From the NCBI GenBank assembly GCA_036244855.1, contig BQKZ01004939.1, positions 19,975 through 35,114 of the forward strand: a DNA stretch of 15,140 nt, written 5' to 3'. Below are positions 1 through 15,140 of the stretch, piece by piece; the stretch's first letter is position 1; each line of letters starts with the position of its first letter. Both the position numbers and the translations under genes were made by a program. Origin of the DNA: Temnopleurus reevesii (taxonomy: Eukaryota; Echinodermata; Echinoidea; Temnopleuroida; Temnopleuridae). Under the pieces are notes generated by a model. That model worked only from the letters and a program-made list of their open reading frames with translations, made no database searches and was not told the DNA's origin.

Positions 1-570
1 CCCCCCCCCCCCCCCCCGAAAAAAAGCAAGAGAATGATATTGATAGGAATTTGCCGGTGAATGAACGTAATTCAATGTGTAGCTACTCAAAGACTTCAAA
101 GGCTTTCAGGCGTTTTGTCATTCCTATCAGTAGTTGCCATCCAAGAGACAAAGTGTCCATTCTAGACAGGTGATCTCTTTATACAGATTTTATCAAACGA
201 TTCCATCTAGCGATTATAAGTTCAGATGGCCATTACAAACAAGGAATCCCTAATAGATCCGTCGCCAGTATGACTGATATGACTGTCGAAAGTTCACTCT
301 AAATAAAGAAATTTTAAATCTCGTTGGTAGGTAGACCAAGAAGCCATACGTTTAATTAAAGGCTATGAGATATCAACAAGGAATTATTTTACTTTTCACA
401 TTTGATTAGCGGTTTTAAACATTGAGGAAACTTTTCCAATTCTTTACTATACAGTTCTATGTGAAAAAGTTGCTAAACAAAATACATTTTGCATAGCAAT
501 CCTGCTAAAATGCATATCTAATTGCGATGCGATACCAGGAAAATTATTCCAGTATCAATAATACTATCAT
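1..570 (-). other. start of intron 11, nothing recognised
   Basis: The window begins with C17 G A7. No stretch fits the expected CFAP91 continuation (a VSL..EN-type start in phase 0), and no repeat family was recognised. Confidence 0.55.
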
Positions 571-13794
<13,224 letters not shown>

Positions 13795-13800
13795 CTTTCA

Positions 13801-15140
13801 GAGATATTCTTTCAATATTCTATCCTTTCAATGTTTTTAATGTTCTTATAAGGGTTGAATTTTATGAATGTATATTAGTGTTCCTGATCAAGTTTCACGT
13901 TCGAAGCATTTACGTCAATCAGATCTTGATTATAGCTCGGGAACCATAGTAACGTCAGAGCTTATAAAAATAAACATAACTTTTATTGTATTATATTTTA
14001 TTTAAAATCATTTTACAGATATTTTATATTTAATAACATCTTTAATTATTTATTTTCATAATTTTTATTATGTGAACAAGTTTATTAAGTCCAATAAATA
14101 CGTACTTTTAAATATTTTTAAGGCTCAAATTGGCTATAATATTTTCCTCTTGTATGTGACTGATGCATAAACACATATACGGCTGCAATGGTACCCGCGT
14201 CCACAGTATATTTGTGTACCCGCGTCCTTCGATACGTAGGCCACAGATAAGAGAGAAAAGGTACCACTCTTATATATTTTCGGAAAACATAAACAGTGCA
14301 AGTGGTATACTATAAGAGGTAGATATATATTTCATTTTTTTAATCCACCGCTCGAGAATTCATTTATTGTGATTTGTAGATGTCTTTTGGACATTTCTGA
14401 AAATGTGCGCATTTCAGGATGATATAGTCCTCCGCGTAGCTTACACTGCATTAGCTACGCTTTCCAGAATATGCTTCAAAAAGCTTGACTGCCAACCGTT
14501 CTCGCGCAAAAAGCAGATACACCGCGCCTATTGTATTCCCATCTCCCATCTTCTTCATCATCATCTTCTTCTTTTTTCTTCTTTTTCTTTTCCTTCTTCT
14601 TTTCCTTATAGTGCAATATGCTTAATTGGATATATTCCTCATTTGTGACATTTCGTTGACAATTTTCTTCTTATGAATGATAATTATATAAATTATTGGA
14701 TGATTCTATTCGAGCAAATCCAGTGCAAAGCGTCGCAATGAAAAATGTCAACTCACTTACGATGAGCTTTGATATATTTGTTGGGGTTACACGTATGCCA
14801 ATGTTGAAACGGTTATTCATGGAAATTTTGCAAAACGCAAAAAATGGCATTATAAATATTAATACTCTCTAATCAAAATTTCGATTACATGTATGCCACA
14901 ATTTTCTCAGATTTTATTTCTCCTATTTCAATTCATGCCTCTGTATTATAAATCATTTAGTACCCATGTCTATTACTCTGAACTTAAACGTGTGTAACCG
15001 AATAGTTGTGCCTGTATGCTTGTTGTTGAAATGCGTTGTCCTTTTTAAGATTTGTTTTGCTGTTTTTAGTCTTCATTCCAATCATTATTATCAATTTCAT
15101 AAGAAATGATAAAATTATGATAATGTTAAATCTTAATAAC
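13801..15140. other. upstream flank of CFAP91, no gene seen
   Basis: Apart from the X-box candidate I see no coding potential. It contains a 12-bp direct repeat GTACCCGCGTCC (14191 and 14216), a small inverted repeat GCGTAGCT/AGCTACGC (14434-14441, 14453-14460) and a pyrimidine tract of TTC/CTT type at 14545-14607. The rest is AT-rich. There is no sign of a divergent gene. Confidence 0.6.
13940..13957 (-). promoter_or_regulatory. candidate RFX X-box with overlapping CRE half-site
   Basis: The minus strand reads TGACGTTACTATGGTTCC. GTTACT-AT-GGTTCC has one perfect X-box half (GTTACT) and a weaker second half, and TGACGT overlaps its start. It lies about 150 bp upstream of the ATG. RFX factors are known regulators of ciliary genes, which fits CFAP91. 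Binding is inferred. Confidence 0.55.

Overview
The window is animal nuclear DNA: AT-rich, full of microsatellites and foldback (MITE-like) repeats, with short exons bounded by consensus GT-AG introns. It carries the 5' part of one gene, read entirely on the minus strand: CFAP91 (also MAATS1/AAT1), a cilium/flagellum protein of the calmodulin- and spoke-associated complex at the base of the radial spokes. Eleven exons join without a stop or phase conflict into 543 codons, starting at an ATG at 13794 and leaving the window after exon 11 (donor at 773). About the last quarter of the protein (judged against a vertebrate length of roughly 770 residues) must lie beyond the left edge. Repeat style (TAGCGCTTA and GCGCTATATAAG SINE-like fragments, a GGGTTGAGTGCAGC motif, TCA/CAT microsatellites) suggests a sea urchin or related marine deuterostome; this is inference.

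Layout from right to left, in the direction of transcription: 15140-13795 is upstream DNA with a candidate RFX X-box about 150 bp before the ATG; exon 1 (13794-13728); intron 1 with a GC-rich patch and a near-perfect long hairpin; exons 2 to 4 (12335-10387); exon 5 with decayed copies just upstream; exons 6, 7 and 8, each followed by decayed copies of its own 3' end; exon 9; a 3.5-kb intron 9 holding a hAT-like MITE with a 6-bp target-site duplication; exon 10; an array of exon 11 copies; genuine exon 11; and a final intron that runs to the left edge.

The most unusual property is that at least five of the eleven exons (5, 6, 7, 8, 11) sit beside local tandem arrays of partial copies of themselves. 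Each array keeps one intact exon and adds fragments carrying only one splice-site side. Some fragments have stops (exons 5, 6, 7). Others, notably two copies of exon 11 and one of exon 8, differ from the genuine exon almost only at synonymous sites. One exon 11 copy is moreover a potential in-frame 177-nt cassette exon. No bacterial genes, CRISPR, tRNA or rRNA were found.
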